DNA from: Trichoderma breve
Lineage: Eukaryota; Ascomycota; Sordariomycetes; Hypocreales; Hypocreaceae
DNA length: 64,000 nt
NCBI RefSeq assembly: GCF_028502605.1
Contig: NC_079232.1
Span: 5,456,001-5,520,000 of the forward strand
Direction: 5' to 3'
Shown here piece after piece: positions 23,701 through 35,303 of this stretch (positions are counted from its first letter, which is position 1; each line of letters begins with the position of its first letter). Both the position numbers and the translations under genes were made by a program. Under the pieces are notes generated by a model that was given only the letters and a program-made list of their open reading frames with translations, searched no databases and was not told the origin of the DNA.

Positions 23701-26204
23701 GGCGTGCCAGGCAGAAGATTCATTCACTGTTGCTGGTTCAAACAGAATTCAGCTGAACCAAACTGAAGCGGTTCATTATTGCCGGGGTGTTTTCTTTTCT
23801 CCCCGTCTCTGGTGACGAGATTATGCGCACACACTCACAGCCGGAGAGAGACTGAACCTTGTAACCTTGGAAATATGGTTCGCGGTACCTGGAAGTTGGA
23901 AGTGAAAGTGGAGAGCAGAGCGGCCCGAAGAGGTACTTGCGGGGCGGTACTCAAAGAGGCTGAACCACTGGTCACTTTCTGGTCGTTTTCAGTTGAGTTG
24001 AGAGAAGGGCAAGACAAAGAGGAAGAAGAAAAACTCGGAGCTACGAGGGTCACCTGCGTCATTCAGTAGGTAGGTACTTGCGCCATTGCATTGACGCTAA
24101 TGGTGGGATGAAAAAAAAGTACGAGATGTGAGAGGCAGCAGAAAAAGAAGGCAGAAAAAGGCAGAAAAGATACGCAGACAAACAGAAGGAGGGCACATGC
24201 TCATGAAGATTTGACGGCTGCATGGGTCTGGGTGCACAACAGCAAGTACTAATGCCTGTACACCATGCTACGGGTATTGCTGTCTTGATTCGGCATCTAC
24301 TAACTACCTAACCTACAGAGTACCTTGCTGTTTTCAAGGCGCTCTACTTTTGCGAAAAATTCATGCCGTCTGTCCAGGCGCTGAACTGGTTGAACTGACT
24401 TGACTTGATGAAGCCGGCAGTCATGTGTCAGTCATGTGTTAAGTACCGACAAGTACTGCAGCTAGCATGCTAGCACCACTCGGTACCCCATCAGAACCTT
24501 GCCACATTGCGACAAGAAAAGCTTTCATTCAGCACTTCTCTCATTCGACTCACTGCTCTCAATTTCCCCCTCTCATTAATATCTGAGTTCGTCTTGAATT
24601 ACTAGCCGCACTCCTGCTGCTGCTACGTGGCGCCCAACAAAGCCCCCGTTTCCCTTTTTCTTTCTTTTTTTTTTTTTCTTTAACCTTGTGCCTTGCGTGT
24701 ATCGCCGACCAAATCACCTATCCGCGACCTCTCACTCGTCCGTCAGGCTGGAGGTGCTACATTGGCCACTCCCCTCACTCACTCACTCGCTGTACGAGTA
24801 CAGCGTCCGGCGTAAAATCTCCCGGGCTCGAGTCCAACCAGCGCTGCTCCCTGCATTACTAGCATCTCATTAGGCGCGCATGGCCTTGCGCTGCACCATC
24901 CCGTCTCATGGCGCTGTCCACCCTCGCCTTGTGCCGCTCCTGGTGACATTTTTGTACTCGTCCCTCTGATCTGGAAGCTCAATCTGGGGCTCTGGACGCT
25001 TGGACAAGCGTGGCAAGTCTGTCTCGGGTGCTCATACTCGTCAGCTAGTCACCGGCTCGTGAGGTTGCATCTCGTCACAGACAACGCACAGCTATATAAG
25101 AGCCTCTCGTCTGCCAGGCATTGGCTGGGGAAATCCTTCTGCGCCAAATCAGTCAGTTCATATACGTCTCAACGCCACTTTGTATGCGTCACTTTTCACC
25201 CACCTATTGTTCAGCTCTTTTTCTCCCGGTATATACGAAACCAGGCGTCATTTATCCTTGATTCCCCCGCTCTCACCTGCCAGCTACCTAGTAGGTAGAC
25301 AACTGATACCCATTTTACCTACTCAACAGGGTAATTCTGTACGAGTACACCAATCACAGAACAAATCCGGGGCCTTGCCGACCAAAGGCCGATCCGGCTT
25401 GAAGTTGCCTCTGTCTTACGCCAGTTGCCTTTTGTTTCTGCCTCTTTTGCCTGTACTTGAGCGTCTGCTTTGCTCTTGTACCTGCGTTGTTTCTGCGTCT
25501 CAGCCTGCATCTTCTACATCATACCGTACCATATTACATCATATCATTATTCCTCTTCATTCTATAAGTCTCAGTTCATACCTGCCTGAATCCTGGTGTT
25601 AGCGTTTTGAGAGATTCGAGGCTCCAAAATTCGCATTACACGATTCACAGCGGCCATATATACGCTCACATATCCAACAAAGATTCCTTATTGGTGTCGG
25701 TTATATATTGAGCCACTTAGCCACCGCGCACTGTCATTTCCGCTACTCGTATCACGGCATTCAAACACCAGACAAGGAAAAGAAGCCACTTGCTGTTTTC
25801 CAAACAAAGATCCACGTCAACAAAGTCTGGCCACTGCAGCATTGCTATACTTTGTGTGTCCCGCAGAACCGTGCAGCATATTAGCCGCAGCTTCTTGACC
25901 AAGTTTTCTCGTCTTGAACTGCCGAGCTAAGCTTCAATCCAATTGCAACCAGGCAAACCCTCCAACATCTTTGTTTCTCGAGCTATACCAAGCCACACCG
26001 GTTTGGCTGATATCCGTCCAAAGTATCATCGCGCGAGTTTCTTCCTTGTTTAGCAAGCGCCGTCAAACGTCTTTGTTACCCCTGTATTTAGATATTTCTT
26101 CCAATCCCTTCCGCCTTCATCATCTCAATCTCATTCTCTTCCTCTCCATTGCATCTTCTGTGTACTTGACGGCAGGCATCAAACTTCCACCCTTCTTGTT
26201 CGAT
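17706..26204. other. 8.5 kb without a supported gene
   Basis: Base composition is ordinary and both strands carry only short frames with no recognisable domain. There is no transposase or reverse transcriptase remnant that I can read. One 87-codon plus-strand frame at 22750-23013 (MASIAPMVQNRASK...) has gene-like composition and ends near a GTAGGT donor-like site, but it stands alone. Short CTACCTA/TAGGTAG elements recur (18060-18090, 23490, 24066, 24305, 25286). The last 1.6 kb (24.6-26.2 kb) is pyrimidine-rich and is probably promoter and leader of the next gene. Confidence 0.55.
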
Positions 26205-28649
26205 ATGGCTGGCAGAACGAATCGACGACCTTTTTGGGAAACCTCAGACGTGGATCGGAAGCCGCCTGTGTTGCTGTTCAGGCCAAATCAGACAAGACGA
26301 TCCCAAAACGGTACAGATGCCTTCTTACCTTCTGGAGCCGTCGAATATCGTTCAGATCCTGGCCCCAGCTGGCCTGCAAACTCCTACAGCACCATGAGTG
26401 GCAATGGCAGCAGTAATACAAGGGGCAATATCACTGGCAATGATAGATACAATGGTAGAGTCACGAGTCTCGATACCGACCACGAGATTGCCGCTGCCTT
26501 TCGTTTTACTCATGAGGGCACCCCTTTACCTTCGCTGTCAATTTTAGCCGCGACGGATCCCAATTTGGGCCAATATATTGCATATAGTCCTGCACGCCAT
26601 CCCGCCAGCCCACCAGGTCCATCAAGAGGACATCGCTTGCAAAGCCCCTTTGCCCCCGTTTATCCTCCCCCCACGGCTACCGTAGCTCCTGCTGAGCTCG
26701 ATGCCGGAGCACGTCCCACGGTCTCGCCTCCACGCACGTCAGGAAATGCTACTACGGACTGTCATTGTCTCACTTGTTCCGATGGTACGCCGGCCAAGTG
26801 TCTCCAGTCTCAATTAGCTCGGCAGTCCGAGTTATTGGACACAGCTTGGAAAGAGGAGCGCGCTCGTTCTGGGCTGTTTTGGCAGCGTGTGGAAAGCATT
26901 CTTCGAGAAGAAACCAGAATCACAGTGGACCATTACCGTGATTTGTGGGATGCTGAAAGGACGCAGCTAAAAGCCGAGAATGACTATCTCAGTGAGCAGC
27001 TTAAGAGGCTGGGAGATGAAAACCTAGTGCTCAGGGGCAAGCTCGCAGATCAAGTCCAAGCTGGCGAGCCAATCATATACGAAGGCAGTTTTCGAGGCAA
27101 TACGCCTCTAGTCGACGGCAGCCCTCCTTCGCCAGTCGTCCCCAGCCCTCTTTCGCCAATCGTCGGCAGCCCTCTTTCGCCCGTCGGCGGCAGCCCCCCT
27201 TCACCCGTGGCTAGGCGGCAGAGCGGTGGCGCCGGTAGCTCCGATAGCGCCCGGGACAACCGCCGGATATCCGGGCTGCCGGGCTGCTATGCTCATCTTT
27301 TCGGCCTTGGCTTACCGGCGTCCCCTCAGGTGCCAACACCTCGAAACCCGTCGCCTCCAGGCACAGCTGTGTCTCCTCCTCCGGCTTCAGCACCTCAAAC
27401 TCTTCCATCTGCGCGCATTTCGATGTCTCCTCAGCCTGGACATGATACCATTCCCATCAGCCCGACATTCTCGCCCTTCTTGCCTTCTTCACCCTATCCA
27501 GACGCGGGGGCGGCGAGCGGTGGCGTCTCGACGCCCGTGAGAAGCCCCAAGAGGCCGCTTTCCGTCATCGATGTCCATGAGCTTGATCCAAAACTTGAGG
27601 GCATTTCTCTCAGGGCAAATGCCGTCCGAAGAAGTACATTTGAGGAGGCTCCTCCAGATGGATCGCCTCCTAGCAAAAGGCGGCGTAGCTTGTCTCATGA
27701 CTATTACATCGTCACCAATGTGCAGGGAGAAGATGAAGTAACTGATACGAAGAAGATTGAGGATGAGGAGGATGAGGAGCGACGGCTCACTATGCATGCC
27801 GGATCTACTCCTCCCCCCTACTCACCCTCTTTGCCGTCTGAGATTTTGAGGTTGCGCAGCCAAAACAGTGCAACTCCAACTGCTTCTTCTTTCCTTCCTG
27901 AAAGGTACGATTCCCTTGAGACAGAGGATCGCAGTGTGACTGCAACTGCGAAAGAGGAGGTGGGCGAGAGTAGCGGGGTCTCGTACTCTGATCTTTCCAA
28001 TCATCTCGGGCGAGCAGACTCACCAGGAGTTCTCTCAGCGGCTTCGGGCGATGCTCCCCTGAAGGGTCCTCTGATGATCAAGAACATTCCCGCTCAGGAC
28101 GAGCTCTTTCTCGCTGCCTTGAACGAAAGACTTGAGCCTATTAGCCAGGGGCAAGATGCCCTCCCCAGGGCCGTGCAGACACCTGTTGCAGTGCCGGCGT
28201 CGTTGTCGGCGGTGCATGGCGAGCCCTTTGATGGTGCGGATGCCAGCCAGACTACAGCGCCTGATAACACAGATATTTCGGGGACGCAGTCTGAAATCGA
28301 CGGGGAACTTGATGGTGCCCATGAAAAAATGGACCAGCCCGTTTTCCCCTGGCCAATACCAAGCAATAGTGGCCAGAAGAGTGATGTCCATGCTCAACCA
28401 AGGCGACCCGCGTATCGTATCAAATATCCTGACCATCCTGGCTATGGGTATGACGGAACTGCTATCAAAGCGGAGCCCACCGATTATCCATTTACATACG
28501 AATATGATACCGAAGTTGAAGCCGCCCCAACAGTTCCTGTCAAAGCGGAAGATTCCGATGACGATAGTGATGGCAGGAACTCGGAGCCTGAGGTCTCCAT
28601 CAAGTTCAAATCGACAAGCAACTTTGGGGCTCCCTTTGGGAGGAGGTAG
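26205..28649 (+). CDS. proline/serine-rich coiled-coil protein, unknown function
   Basis: This is a single-exon gene of 814 residues that I do not recognise. I start at MAGRTNRRPF because the 97 codons upstream in the same frame look like leader sequence and lack an ATG start. Visible parts: a Ser/Pro/Gly-rich N-terminus; a small Cys cluster near residue 185 (CHCLTCSDG...KC); a strong coiled coil from about 200 to 284 (WQRVESILREE to ENLVLRGKLADQ); a proline-rich repeat of SP[LP]SPV units just after; a basic KRRRS patch near 490 that could be a nuclear signal; and acidic, Pro-rich C-terminal sequence ending FGAPFGRR. KAEP and KAEDS near the C-terminus fit the sumoylation consensus psi-K-x-E only loosely. 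The composition suggests a nuclear scaffold or regulatory protein, but that is inference. Confidence 0.8.
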   Translation: MAGRTNRRPFWETSDVDRKPPVLLFRPNQTRRSQNGTDAFLPSGAVEYRSDPGPSWPANSYSTMSGNGSSNTRGNITGNDRYNGRVTSLDTDHEIAAAFRFTHEGTPLPSLSILAATDPNLGQYIAYSPARHPASPPGPSRGHRLQSPFAPVYPPPTATVAPAELDAGARPTVSPPRTSGNATTDCHCLTCSDGTPAKCLQSQLARQSELLDTAWKEERARSGLFWQRVESILREETRITVDHYRDLWDAERTQLKAENDYLSEQLKRLGDENLVLRGKLADQVQAGEPIIYEGSFRGNTPLVDGSPPSPVVPSPLSPIVGSPLSPVGGSPPSPVARRQSGGAGSSDSARDNRRISGLPGCYAHLFGLGLPASPQVPTPRNPSPPGTAVSPPPASAPQTLPSARISMSPQPGHDTIPISPTFSPFLPSSPYPDAGAASGGVSTPVRSPKRPLSVIDVHELDPKLEGISLRANAVRRSTFEEAPPDGSPPSKRRRSLSHDYYIVTNVQGEDEVTDTKKIEDEEDEERRLTMHAGSTPPPYSPSLPSEILRLRSQNSATPTASSFLPERYDSLETEDRSVTATAKEEVGESSGVSYSDLSNHLGRADSPGVLSAASGDAPLKGPLMIKNIPAQDELFLAALNERLEPISQGQDALPRAVQTPVAVPASLSAVHGEPFDGADASQTTAPDNTDISGTQSEIDGELDGAHEKMDQPVFPWPIPSNSGQKSDVHAQPRRPAYRIKYPDHPGYGYDGTAIKAEPTDYPFTYEYDTEVEAAPTVPVKAEDSDDDSDGRNSEPEVSIKFKSTSNFGAPFGRR

Positions 28650-30449
28650 AGCACTGTCCAAGTGAAGCCCAAGAGCTGTGTAGACAACTGCTGCTTTTTG
28701 GATGATGTTTGGTCTTTGTTAGTGGCGGCGGCTATCTTTTGTTTCACTAGCATCAGCATATACCTATATATATAAGTTGATAGATGGGGCGTTTTATTTC
28801 ATCGGTAACGGGCTGGGCTGGGCTGGGCTTGGACTGCTGATGGGAAGAGTTGGAATTGGGTTGCTCATGGAACATTATTGGGCTTGGCGGGATCACGCCG
28901 GGTTCAATTGGGTACATTTCTTTTGTTGGGTGTGTTTGTATCTTCTTCGTGCTTGGTAGGTTGTTGGATCTGGTGTTTATACTACTGCATAAGTAGCTTT
29001 AGTACTACATGAGAGGGACTACAGGTGCAGTCCTTTCTCGTTGGACATACGTTCATCTCTCATGATGAATACATTTTGGTTTTGGGTCGATCGTCAAGAG
29101 AATATCCCAAGCCAGGTATCCAGCATACTACCAACTACGTACACAATATTAAGCAATTTCGTGGCCAGACGCAGGAAAAGAGCCTACCTCCATCTCCATC
29201 TTTCAAATGCTCTCTCACTTCCACCATTTCGCGCTATCATTACTAAATTTGAAACACGGAATGCTAGACCACAACTTGGAGCGTTAGCGGGAGAATTCCG
29301 TGTCAACAAAATTGCACATGATATGCCTCGTAGGAGTTGGGTTATGCAAAGACGTACGGCGAATCATCTAATACTATCCACGATGCATACTGTCATCCTC
29401 TACTGCTGTCTACAACGCTGTATCTTATTACGATCTATAGATGCATTCTTTCCCGCTGCCCAGGAGCAGTTTTTTTTTTTTTTTTTTTTGGCGTTTAGCT
29501 TCATGTTTCAACCTGACAAGCAGGGAGACGAGTGGCTTGGCTTGTCTTTGCTTTGGTGTGTAAGTGCGGAGGCGGAGGAAGAGGAGGGGAAATGGCTCTT
29601 GTCTTGTACGGCATCGTACCTAAAAATTAGCACCAGGCGCTCTGTTTCCAAGGACTACGACATAGAGTGGATTTTACCAAAGAATTCGTCCATGACGCTT
29701 GGATCTTTACCTGTTTGCATGTTATGTATGGCCTGTTTTGCGGCGGATCTCATTTATCGTTTTTTTTTTTTCTTCTTCTTCTTTTCTTTTTTCTTTCTTC
29801 ATTTTTTTTTTTCTTGGCTAGGTCAGAGGGGGCAGAAAGAAGCAAAAAAACAAGAAAAAGAAAAAAAAAAAGAAAAAAGAGGCAGCCATCTTGTGCCGTC
29901 CATCCATCCATCCCGTTCTCTCAATACCCATTCTATACTAGGTACCTAGCGTCAGGTGAAGTGACTCTTGTCAGAATCACGGCTAATGCAGGCTGGGCCG
30001 GGCCGGGTGTTGTTACCGCCGTGATACTTTACAATCAGGGTTTGTGTCTGCGCAAGAGAGAGAGTCCACCCATCGTTCCCGTGTACTACTGCTGTCACTG
30101 TCACTTCTGTCGATCATTGATCTCTTTGGCGGGGAGCCGCTTTGGAGCTGGTGCCACCCGATCTCATTTCCATTTTTTCCCATTTTTTTCCAGAGTTAGT
30201 GCCAATCCATCCTGCGGGTCTCAGCTCAAGCTTGCAGTGCAGTGCCTGGGCCAGGTACCGTGTACTTGCTTGTCTGGCATTGCTTTTTCGGTTATCAAGC
30301 CTTGCTTGGTCTTGGTCTTGGTCTTGGTCACGTTCTTCCCGTCTGTTCACCTTTTCCATATCTGTTGTCTCTCTTCCTGATTCTCTCTCTGTCTCTCACA
30401 TCCTCCTCCTCTTCTTCTTGCACAAGACAAACGGGAAAATACCACAGCC
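28650..30449. other. Intergenic with homopolymer and low-complexity tracts
   Basis: This is the 3' flank of the coiled-coil gene and the leader of the poly-serine gene. It holds a T20 run at 29470-29489, long T/C tracts at 29760-29815, an A-rich stretch at 29845-29880 and a short GGTCTT repeat near 30307-30330. I see no gene; a 302-codon frame at 29041-29949 is driven by these tracts. Confidence 0.65.
29470..29489. repeat. T20 homopolymer
   Basis: Twenty consecutive T residues in non-coding DNA between two plus-strand genes. Confidence 0.95.
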
Positions 30450-31832
30450 ATGGACATTGTCGTACATCAGCTGTCGTCGAGGACGGCTGATGATGCCAAC
30501 AGCACTGCTTCTTCTTCTCCTTCGTCTTCCCTTTCTGCCTCTTCCCCTTCCCCTTCTTCTTCTTCTTCTTCTTCTTCTTCTTCTTCTTCTTCTTCTTCTT
30601 CTTCTTCTTCTTCTTCTTCTTCTGACTCCTCCTCCTCCTCAATGTCTTCAAGTAGCAAGCCAGCATCATCTCGAATTGCCAAAATGTCCATCTACGGCAT
30701 TGCTCGCCAGCACTGCAGAGAAGAAATCCTCACTAACCCCTTTCGATGGACCAGCCGTCATCTCAAGCTCCTACGATGCTCGTTCGAAAGACCGCTGCCT
30801 GAGCCATTGACACCAGCTACGTATGCAGTGACAGAAGCAGACTACACCGAGGAGCGTAGTGGCACGCCCTATCTACAAGAGTTCTTCCACTACTACTACA
30901 AGATCCAATTTCGAGAGCAGGGTATCAGGCTGCTTTTAACGACTGATGGATGTCCCTTGATTGCTTAGTTCGTTTCTCCTTACTCGCCTACCCAATCAAC
31001 TTGACTGACCATTCTCATCAGTGACGCTCTTGGCCTGTATTTCAATGGCGGCGTCATCAAAAGACTGGAATGTGTCAGCCTGTGTCTTCGCAGCTCCATG
31101 CATAGAACACTTCGGTACAGACGGCCACTGGCAGCCTTTATTGACCGCGGCCACATTGAGTTAAGACGAAGGCAGTCGATTAGCTACCGACAAATGCGCT
31201 ACAATCAACCCATCGTCCGCTTGTTCAACAACAGGTGGGCCAAAATCTGCCCACCTGAGCCAGTGTACGATCCATATATCGTCACGCTCCTCATTGGTGT
31301 GGCACAGCAGAAACGGAGGCATTTCCAAGAAATCAACTGCAATGAAGAAGCTTCAAAGGGCATCATCTTCGTATGTCACTTACCCCTTTGTTCATCTCAT
31401 TCCATGTGTCTTGGGACTAACACTTGTGCGTTTTCACCAACCCAGTCTCAGGTCTTATCCACATTCTACTCAAAGGGACAATGTGAAGTTGTAGGAGAGG
31501 AGGCCTTCAATGGCTGGATGTATCTCTACCAGGCCAATATCCCCCTATCGCTTTTGGACATGTTCGACAATCCCAAGTATGCGCCATCAACGCAGCCATC
31601 CGTCTCGGTCCAGGTCATCACGATACGCTACAGCCCACTAGCTACTTTGCGTGCTCGGCTGCTAGAACTTATGGTTCCAGAAAAGTTGGTCTCAGAAACT
31701 TACGGCCTTTCGGCAAGAGGACAGAAGCGAAAATACGACGGTCAAGGGTATACTCAACCGGCTCCACGAGAAACCCTTGCAGGAGAAAATGCATGCTCAA
31801 GCAGCTGTGTGCACATTTTGAAGCAGCCTTGA
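30450..31832 (+). CDS. conserved fungal protein of unknown function with poly-serine tract
   Basis: Three exons, 30450-30967, 31022-31370 and 31446-31832, give 417 residues. The first intron uses a weak donor (GTTCGT) but a good branch and acceptor (TTGACTGAC...CATCAG), and it is required to keep the frame (PLIA-Y-DALGLYFNGG). The second is GTATGT...CCCAG, phase 0 and a multiple of three, so its retention would not break the frame. The N-terminus carries a Ser-rich segment (about residues 22-66) with a pure run encoded by a TTC/TCT microsatellite. The rest looks like an ordered domain (YGIARQHCREEILTNPFRW, LGLYFNGGVIKRLE, VTLLIGVAQQKRRHF, GWMYLYQANIPLSLLDMFDNP), a pattern I associate with uncharacterised filamentous-fungal proteins. 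No catalytic motif is visible. The C-terminus has a basic RGQKRKYDG patch. Confidence 0.8.
30553..30623. repeat. TTC trinucleotide microsatellite in coding exon
   Basis: About 23 TTC/TCT units in a row, translated as poly-serine in the plus-strand gene. Slippage would add or remove serines without shifting the frame. Confidence 0.95.
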
Positions 31833-34062
31833 TTAACCATCAGCCATCAGCACGATGAACACGCTTAGACCACTTCAGAGGCTCAAGCACTTGTCAAGGG
31901 ATGCCATCATCTCTCAGCTGCCAAGCCAGCTGAGCACTGCCACCCTCCGTCAGGACAGGAAAGCTTTTCTTCTTCTACAATATATGTATATCAGAGTGGG
32001 TTTGGCCAAGGTGACATGGCCATATACGAAGGATCGGAGCCCATGCCGGATAAATTGGAAGACCATAGGAGCCCCCTCATGCACGGTATTGACCTTTCCC
32101 GCTCACCAATGACTGGTAATTTGGCCTATGAGCCAACCAGCCCGGCGGGCGGTAAGTCTATACCAGATAATAATAATAAAAGTATGATATCGTTTTACTA
32201 CCTGGACCAAGATGCCCAGGCTGAAGAGCTAGTCCGGGGTCCTTATGCAGGGCACTTGTGACCCCAGCCGCGGCCTAGCTTGACATAGTACACGCAAGGG
32301 AGAGAGGGGGGGAAAGAAAAAGAAAAAAATGGAAAAAGCAAATACAGCTTGGACAAGTAAGTACCTTCATGCCCGCTCGCGAAATATTGCCCCATTGTGC
32401 TAATCGATGTCTCATGATGAATGGCTTCTCCCTCTAAGAGGAATGGCGCCGTTGTGTATCATTTGCAGTAGCCCAAGCATTGTCTCACGAGCTCCCTTGA
32501 CAACAGCCCTGCGAACCAATCACTTGGCCAAGACGTGATTTGGAAAAAAGAAACACAACCTTGGAGGCGGCCCACGACGGCTCTCGGGGCAAGATGAAGT
32601 GTCCCACGACGGCCGAGACAGAAAGACACTCAGGATGAGTATTGACCACTTTGCCGCATAACTTCTACTTACCAACTAAACGAGGCTAGGCATACTGGGA
32701 ACCGATACTACTGACATACGATAAGGCAGAGAAACAAAGCATCAGGAATTTCCCAAGTGTGGACTGACTCCGAAAATTCGGAAGAGTATCAGAGGATGTC
32801 CTCTCGCTCATTACGGTATTAAGGAGTAGTGATGCCTTGATCACTCTGCCACCATGTCTCACCAGATCGGCACCGTCTGATAACGCTGCTATCCATGCTC
32901 TTAGAAAGGCCGATGGCGAGGTGAATCTTGATGGCCCCTGCTGGGCTGAAAGACGGGAGGCGGGCATGCGGGCATGCGGTGGATAACACCGCCGGTCTGC
33001 CACTATGATATGTATGTGATGGGCGGCGCTGTATTCTTTCCACCCCTAGGCGGGTAAGAGGAACAAGGGCATCGGGCGCTGGCACTCCAGTCGGAAGTCC
33101 TACACTGGTCACTCTCAACAGCCCTACTCTTTCTTGCTTGTTTTCTTGCTTGCTTGTTTGTTTGCTTGTTTGTTTGCTTGCTTGCTCAGTGTATGCTGTT
33201 TCATCCGCAATGGTTGTAGCTCCAAAAGAGAAGGCCGTGGTTTCACACATGGTCCAATCGTGACAAGCCTCGTTGTTTCAACAAAAGCTGGTGGAGAAGC
33301 CCGAAATCGTGCAAGATCAGCATCTGCCCATGATGCTGGCCATGGTTATCGCCGAAGGACCCCTGGTTTGCTGTCTTGCTGCGGGTCGAGATCGAGGTCC
33401 CATCTGTCTGCCAGCATCCGGATCAGCAGCGAGACAGAAAGATGTGAATGCACAAATATGGATACCAAGGGTCCCATCTGACGTCGAGAAGATGTACACG
33501 GCACAGGGCAGTCGATTCATCTGACCAGGCGAGTGGGCCAGCTTGAAAGCATTGTCCAATGGGTGAATAAGATGTCTCTCCCTGCATAGTATCATATCAC
33601 TTGACGAAATCTCTGTCCAAGATATGTGTGAATTTCCAGCACATGTATGGAGCATACTCCACATGTCGAGTGGACGGAATACTTGTACTCCGTATGCAAA
33701 ACTACTAGGTAAGTTTGGAGCGGGAAGAAGCATACCTATTCGTAGGATACTGGATGGATTGCCTACCCACCAGAGATAAGCTCATTGAAGCCACGAAAGG
33801 GGAGCCTGATAAACAGGAAATGGACATTTCTATTATTCTTTGCTACCCTAAACATAATGACATATGGATAACGACCAAATATGCCATATCTCCAGCAATA
33901 ACCCTCCAAAAACGCCTGCCGCAAACGCATAAAACAAAGAAAGGATGAATGAGAGTGAGATGGCTGGATTAGAAGAAGAAGCGGGCCACATCGGGTAAGC
34001 TTGAGACGGAACAGTCATGGAATTCTTTCTCTTCTGCTCGGAGATTCTATTCATTGGCATCC
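31833..34062. other. Intergenic, no supported gene
   Basis: This lies between the poly-serine gene and the 3' end of atg3. It contains a CTTG/TTTG repeat at 33132-33186 and a TACTCCGTA motif at 33686-33694. Short frames here show no recognisable protein sequence. Confidence 0.6.
33132..33186. repeat. CTTG/TTTG tetranucleotide repeat
   Basis: An imperfect run of CTTG and TTTG units. On the minus strand it produces a spurious Lys/Gln/Thr/Ser repeat frame. Confidence 0.85.
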
Positions 34063-35303
34063 TTAGACACCCATGGTGAAGTCGTGCTCGATACCAGGCG
34101 TAACGCTAGCCATGAACTGTTGACACCCAAAACAATTAGTATTGTCAAATGCTTCCAAAAGGGGTAGAGGATATCCAACGCAGGAACATGACGGGAAGAA
34201 CGCACCTTTAAGAATACAACCAGATACTGGTCTACTCGGATGGCAACCTCCTGGTCATCCACCTCATTCTCCTGCACCTCTTCCCATTCGTCCTTGTCAG
34301 CGGCCTCCTGGGCGCCCTTGACGTCCAGATGCTCCAGTTCGCTGGCCAGGCCCTCGACGTCCTTTCCATCGCCCGACTGCTTCTTACTCGCTTTCAGCTT
34401 CTCTCTGCGAAGGCGCAGCGCAGCATCGGCACGATCCAGCAGCGACTTCATGACGGGCGCGTGCTTGCAGGGGTGGACGCTGGCCATGCGGACGTGGTTG
34501 GCGAAGAAAGGGAACTCCTCGAGCGTGACCGTCTTGTCTTTGTAGTCACCAACGATGTCCTCCATCATTTTCATGGGCGGTAGAGGATGACCGCTCGCTT
34601 GGTAGCCGGAGAGGTAGAGACGCGGCGTTCGGTAGTAGGGCGTGTACATGATGTAGAGGTTGTACGTACGTCGAGCGCTGTGAAGAAGAAGAAGACGACG
34701 AAGAGGTTAGCAAAATGATCGCGATGATGATGCTGGCGGTGAGTGGCGAAACTGGGGGGGAAACAAGAGAGATGTTGAGGCTTACGTGTTGCCAGGCTCG
34801 ATGCGAAGAACGGCATCGTCTTCCTCCTCATCCTCCATATCCGGGATGTCGTCGTCCAGCCCGTACAGGTCGTCGTCGCCGACGTTACCCGAATCGTCTA
34901 CCGTCTTGACCTCGCGCGCCTTGAGCGGCTGCGAGCTTGCCAGGCCGCCGGTGCGCAGCCAGCCATCGTCGTCAGCGGCATCAGCCTTGTTCTTGAAGTC
35001 GTCGCCCTCGTTGATGATGGACTCCTCGTGGGCGGCGTCGCCGGCAAAGTCGTCGTTGAGGCGGCGGTGGCAGGGGACGTTTCGCGTGACGAGGAACTGC
35101 TTGCCGGGGGGCAAGTAGCTGGCGCGGAGAGACTCGTTGTCGGCGTCGCTCCAGGACCAGGTCGGGAACTTGTAGACGAGGTAGTCGCCGGCAGCGACGA
35201 ACTCTTCGGGGGTGATTTGGCCGGTGTTGCGGAAGGTCGAGGTGTGCGTGACGGGGGTGTAGCGATCCCTCAGCGTGTTGACTGTTGAGTAGAGGTAGTT
35301 CAT
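34063..35303 (-). CDS. atg3: autophagy E2-like conjugating enzyme Atg3
   Basis: Atg3 transfers Atg8 from the E1 Atg7 to phosphatidylethanolamine during autophagosome formation. Three minus-strand exons, 35303-34786, 34677-34206 and 34116-34063, give 347 residues, the usual fungal length. The N-terminus ([18 protein letters not shown]) is the amphipathic membrane-curvature helix. [21 protein letters not shown] follows, then the acidic flexible region ([19 protein letters not shown]). The E2 core has [21 protein letters not shown] and the active-site motif VHPCKHAP with catalytic Cys243. W304-E-E-V307 corresponds to the Atg8-interacting WxxL motif of yeast Atg3. The short last exon encodes the conserved end [17 protein letters not shown], which confirms the second intron (GTGCGT...AACAG). 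Every key element is present. Confidence 0.98.

Noticed and set aside
25914..26204. 97-codon N-terminal extension of the 814-residue coiled-coil protein
   Set aside because: It would begin with TTG and has leader-like Leu/Ser composition; MAGRTNRR at 26205 is the first credible start.
29041..29949. 302-codon frame on the plus strand
   Set aside because: It spans T20 and T/C and A-rich tracts and gives poly-Phe and poly-Lys; no domain or consistent composition.
30467..30691. Poly-Glu frame opposite the poly-serine tract
   Set aside because: It is the antisense reading of the TTC microsatellite in the plus-strand gene.
32819..33250. 143-codon minus-strand frame with Lys-Gln-Thr-Ser repeats
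   Set aside because: The repeat is the translation of the CTTG/TTTG microsatellite at 33132-33186.
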